A stretch of 64,000 bases of DNA from Aquila chrysaetos chrysaetos (taxonomy: Eukaryota; Chordata; Aves; Accipitriformes; Accipitridae): contig NC_044011.1 in the NCBI RefSeq assembly GCF_900496995.4, forward strand, positions 16,896,041-16,960,040, written 5' to 3'. This document shows positions 62,413 through 64,000 of the stretch, one piece after another (the stretch's first letter is position 1; each line of letters begins with the position of its first letter). Made by a program: the position numbers and the translations under genes. The notes under the pieces were generated by a model that saw only the letters and a list, made by a program, of their open reading frames with translations, had not been told where the DNA came from and searched no databases.

Positions 62413-63990
62413 AATTTCAAAGGACAGAGATAATATTAAAGATTAGGCAATCAGTTGCATCCTGTCTTATCCAGTGAACACAGTATCAGAAACCAACCTC
62501 ACCATGCTTGGGGAGAGCTAAGAGGGTCAACATGGATCACCTTGAGGACCACAGGCCCACAGCGACAGATGTTACACAGGTTGATAGACATCACCGATTG
62601 GACACAGATGGCAGAAACAACTTCATGAGCTTGAATGTCACTCACAGTGGCATTGTATCTCCAAATGGGAAGGACAGGAAACATGGCTGTCACAGAGCCG
62701 AACAGAAGACATTATGTGCAGTGCTCCATTAATAATAAAGGTCTATTTTCTTTTTCCTTTTTTTTTTTTTTAATTTCTGTACATGTTGGACGGATTTTGA
62801 TGACATTATCAAATTCTTCATTATAATCATGGGGGCTTGAATTTCCCTTTCCCTCTTTTTTAATAAATATAAAATGAGATTGTTACATAATCCTAAAATT
62901 CTAGAGTAGGGGGGAGGGTTATATGTATAAACTGCATATATAATGCATCAGAGCTCACAAATTAATCACCAGAAGTCAGTGACATCTGAAAGTGGGCAGG
63001 GAATCCTAACAGGCCCCCCAGAGGGTGTCTAAGGAGACACTTTGGCAGAAAACTGTGCTGACTTTCTATAAAAAGAGTGCAGTGTAGTTAATTTTAACCA
63101 CATATTATGCCTAATTAACTCATTATGCAAATATGTACATAATAAGCCACTATCATCCAAGGGCCCAAAAATCTAACAACCATGTTCTGAAAGGTCACAT
63201 CCTAAACCTTTGATACGGAGAGTGAGAGAAAGGAAAAAAGAGTCAGGAGAATGAAAAAAAAGCTCTTATAAAAGGCTTTACAAGGCTTTCTTGCTGGAAA
63301 GAACAACAGCAGGAGCTTTTCAAAACATAACCACTTACCTTTTTAAAGAAAATAAGTATGTAGTCTGTTCTGACTCTTCAGCTGTGCTTGTTCTGTTTCT
63401 TTTTCCCACGCCTACTCATCTCCTTACATCTCTCTTCTCTAGTCCTCTCTTTCAATGTTTTCAGCATGCTTTTTTGTTCCCCTTTCTCTCTGGGCCAGCT
63501 GAAGCCCTGAAGACCTTGAAAGAAGTATGACAGAGCTGTAGACCAAAGAAGGATCAGAGAGTTGCAGAAGGCAGAGGTGGGCTGCCAGCACTTGGGGGTA
63601 GAATCAGGATGGAAGTGGGGAGGCCTTGTTTGGGGTTTCTACCTGGCAAGAACTTATTAAAAAGCAAGGGCTTACTGGAAAAAAATAAAAAGAAAGCATT
63701 CTGACTTTCACTGCATTCATCCTAGCAAGAAAAGTGCTAGAGCACTGAAAGAGTTGATCACAATAATGCTGGATAATCAGTCCAGGGAATGCACTGGAAA
63801 ATCATATTCAGCAAACACAGGTTGTTTTCCTAAACGTGCATGCAAGCACATCTCCCACTCACCCTTAACAAGGAGACTCTCACCTTTTTTAACAAATGTA
63901 GGCCAGTGTGACCCATACTTCATCTCCTTTGGGGTAGACTGCCAGCTAACAGCATCCAACCCTTTCTGCTTCTCTTTTCTTCCTCTTGCA
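62413..63990. other. Gene-free sequence up to edge acceptor
   Basis: No exon was recognised. T14 lies at 62758-62771. If the acceptor-like site at the right edge is real, this stretch would be the 3' part of a plus-strand intron. Confidence 0.45.
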
Positions 63991-63991
63991 G
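63945..63991 (+). promoter_or_regulatory. Strong splice-acceptor-like sequence at right edge
   Basis: A branch-point-like GCTAAC (63945-63950) is followed by an almost uninterrupted pyrimidine tract (CCTTTCTGCTTCTCTTTTCT then TCCTCTTGCAG), with AG at 63990-63991, 41 bases after the branch A. This fits the vertebrate 3' splice-site consensus very well. The candidate exon would start at 63992 (GAATGAGAA...) but is cut off by the window end, so reading frame and gene cannot be judged. Confidence 0.4.
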
Positions 63992-64000
63992 GAATGAGAA

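Noticed and set aside
1..64000. tRNA, rRNA, CRISPR, bacterial operon or phage features
   Set aside because: No cloverleaf with A/B boxes, no regularly spaced identical repeats with spacers, and no tightly packed frames with ribosome binding sites were seen. The window is vertebrate-like throughout.

Overview
The window looks like non-coding DNA from a bird nuclear genome, probably a neoavian. The evidence is: long AT-rich stretches with no convincing protein-coding exon on either strand; solo LTRs whose sequence and TG...CA ends match endogenous retroviral LTRs I know from birds; decayed CR1-type LINE fragments in both orientations; amniote-wide ancient SINE and palindromic MITE-like relics; and one sharp CpG island. 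There are no operons, no ribosome-binding-site-led genes and no CRISPR or phage features. None of the open reading frames of about 60-240 codons resembles a protein I recognise, apart from one LINE reverse-transcriptase relic.

Layout. 1-14,950: gene-free sequence with homopolymer runs and small inverted repeats. 14,951-15,015: CR1 3' fragment. 15,016-20,900: gene-free. About 20,920-21,740: CpG island with a (GGGC)4 G-quadruplex motif, a 15-base C run, GC boxes and a near-consensus CTCF site; it is the best candidate promoter here. 24,510-25,100: LINE reverse-transcriptase relic. 26,583-27,119: solo LTR (A). 27,675-27,755 and 32,138-32,300: MIR-type SINE relics. 29,167-29,271, 34,148-34,201, 39,553-39,661, 41,750-41,822, 42,658-42,734 and 44,681-44,780: relics of old palindromic elements. 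33,850-34,420: candidate conserved regulatory block with a forkhead-type inverted repeat. 42,978-44,123: long solo LTR (B) with an internal degenerate repeat. 46,868-46,960 and 56,264-56,320: LINE/SINE tail relics. 55,181-55,283: CR1 tail. 57,281-57,744: solo LTR (C), the cleanest element, with a perfect 6-bp target duplication. 62,343-62,412: CR1 tail on the minus strand. The last bases form a strong splice-acceptor-like sequence, so an exon may begin at the right edge.

No genes can be shown to work together. The likeliest biology is an intron or intergenic interval with one CpG-island promoter, two CTCF-like sites and candidate enhancers among repeats of several ages. I found no evidence for a new biological system. 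The most useful leads are the orphan CpG island, the intact solo LTR, the cluster of palindromic relics (one next to a possible enhancer) and the edge splice acceptor. Family assignments come from remembered consensus patterns, not from a search.
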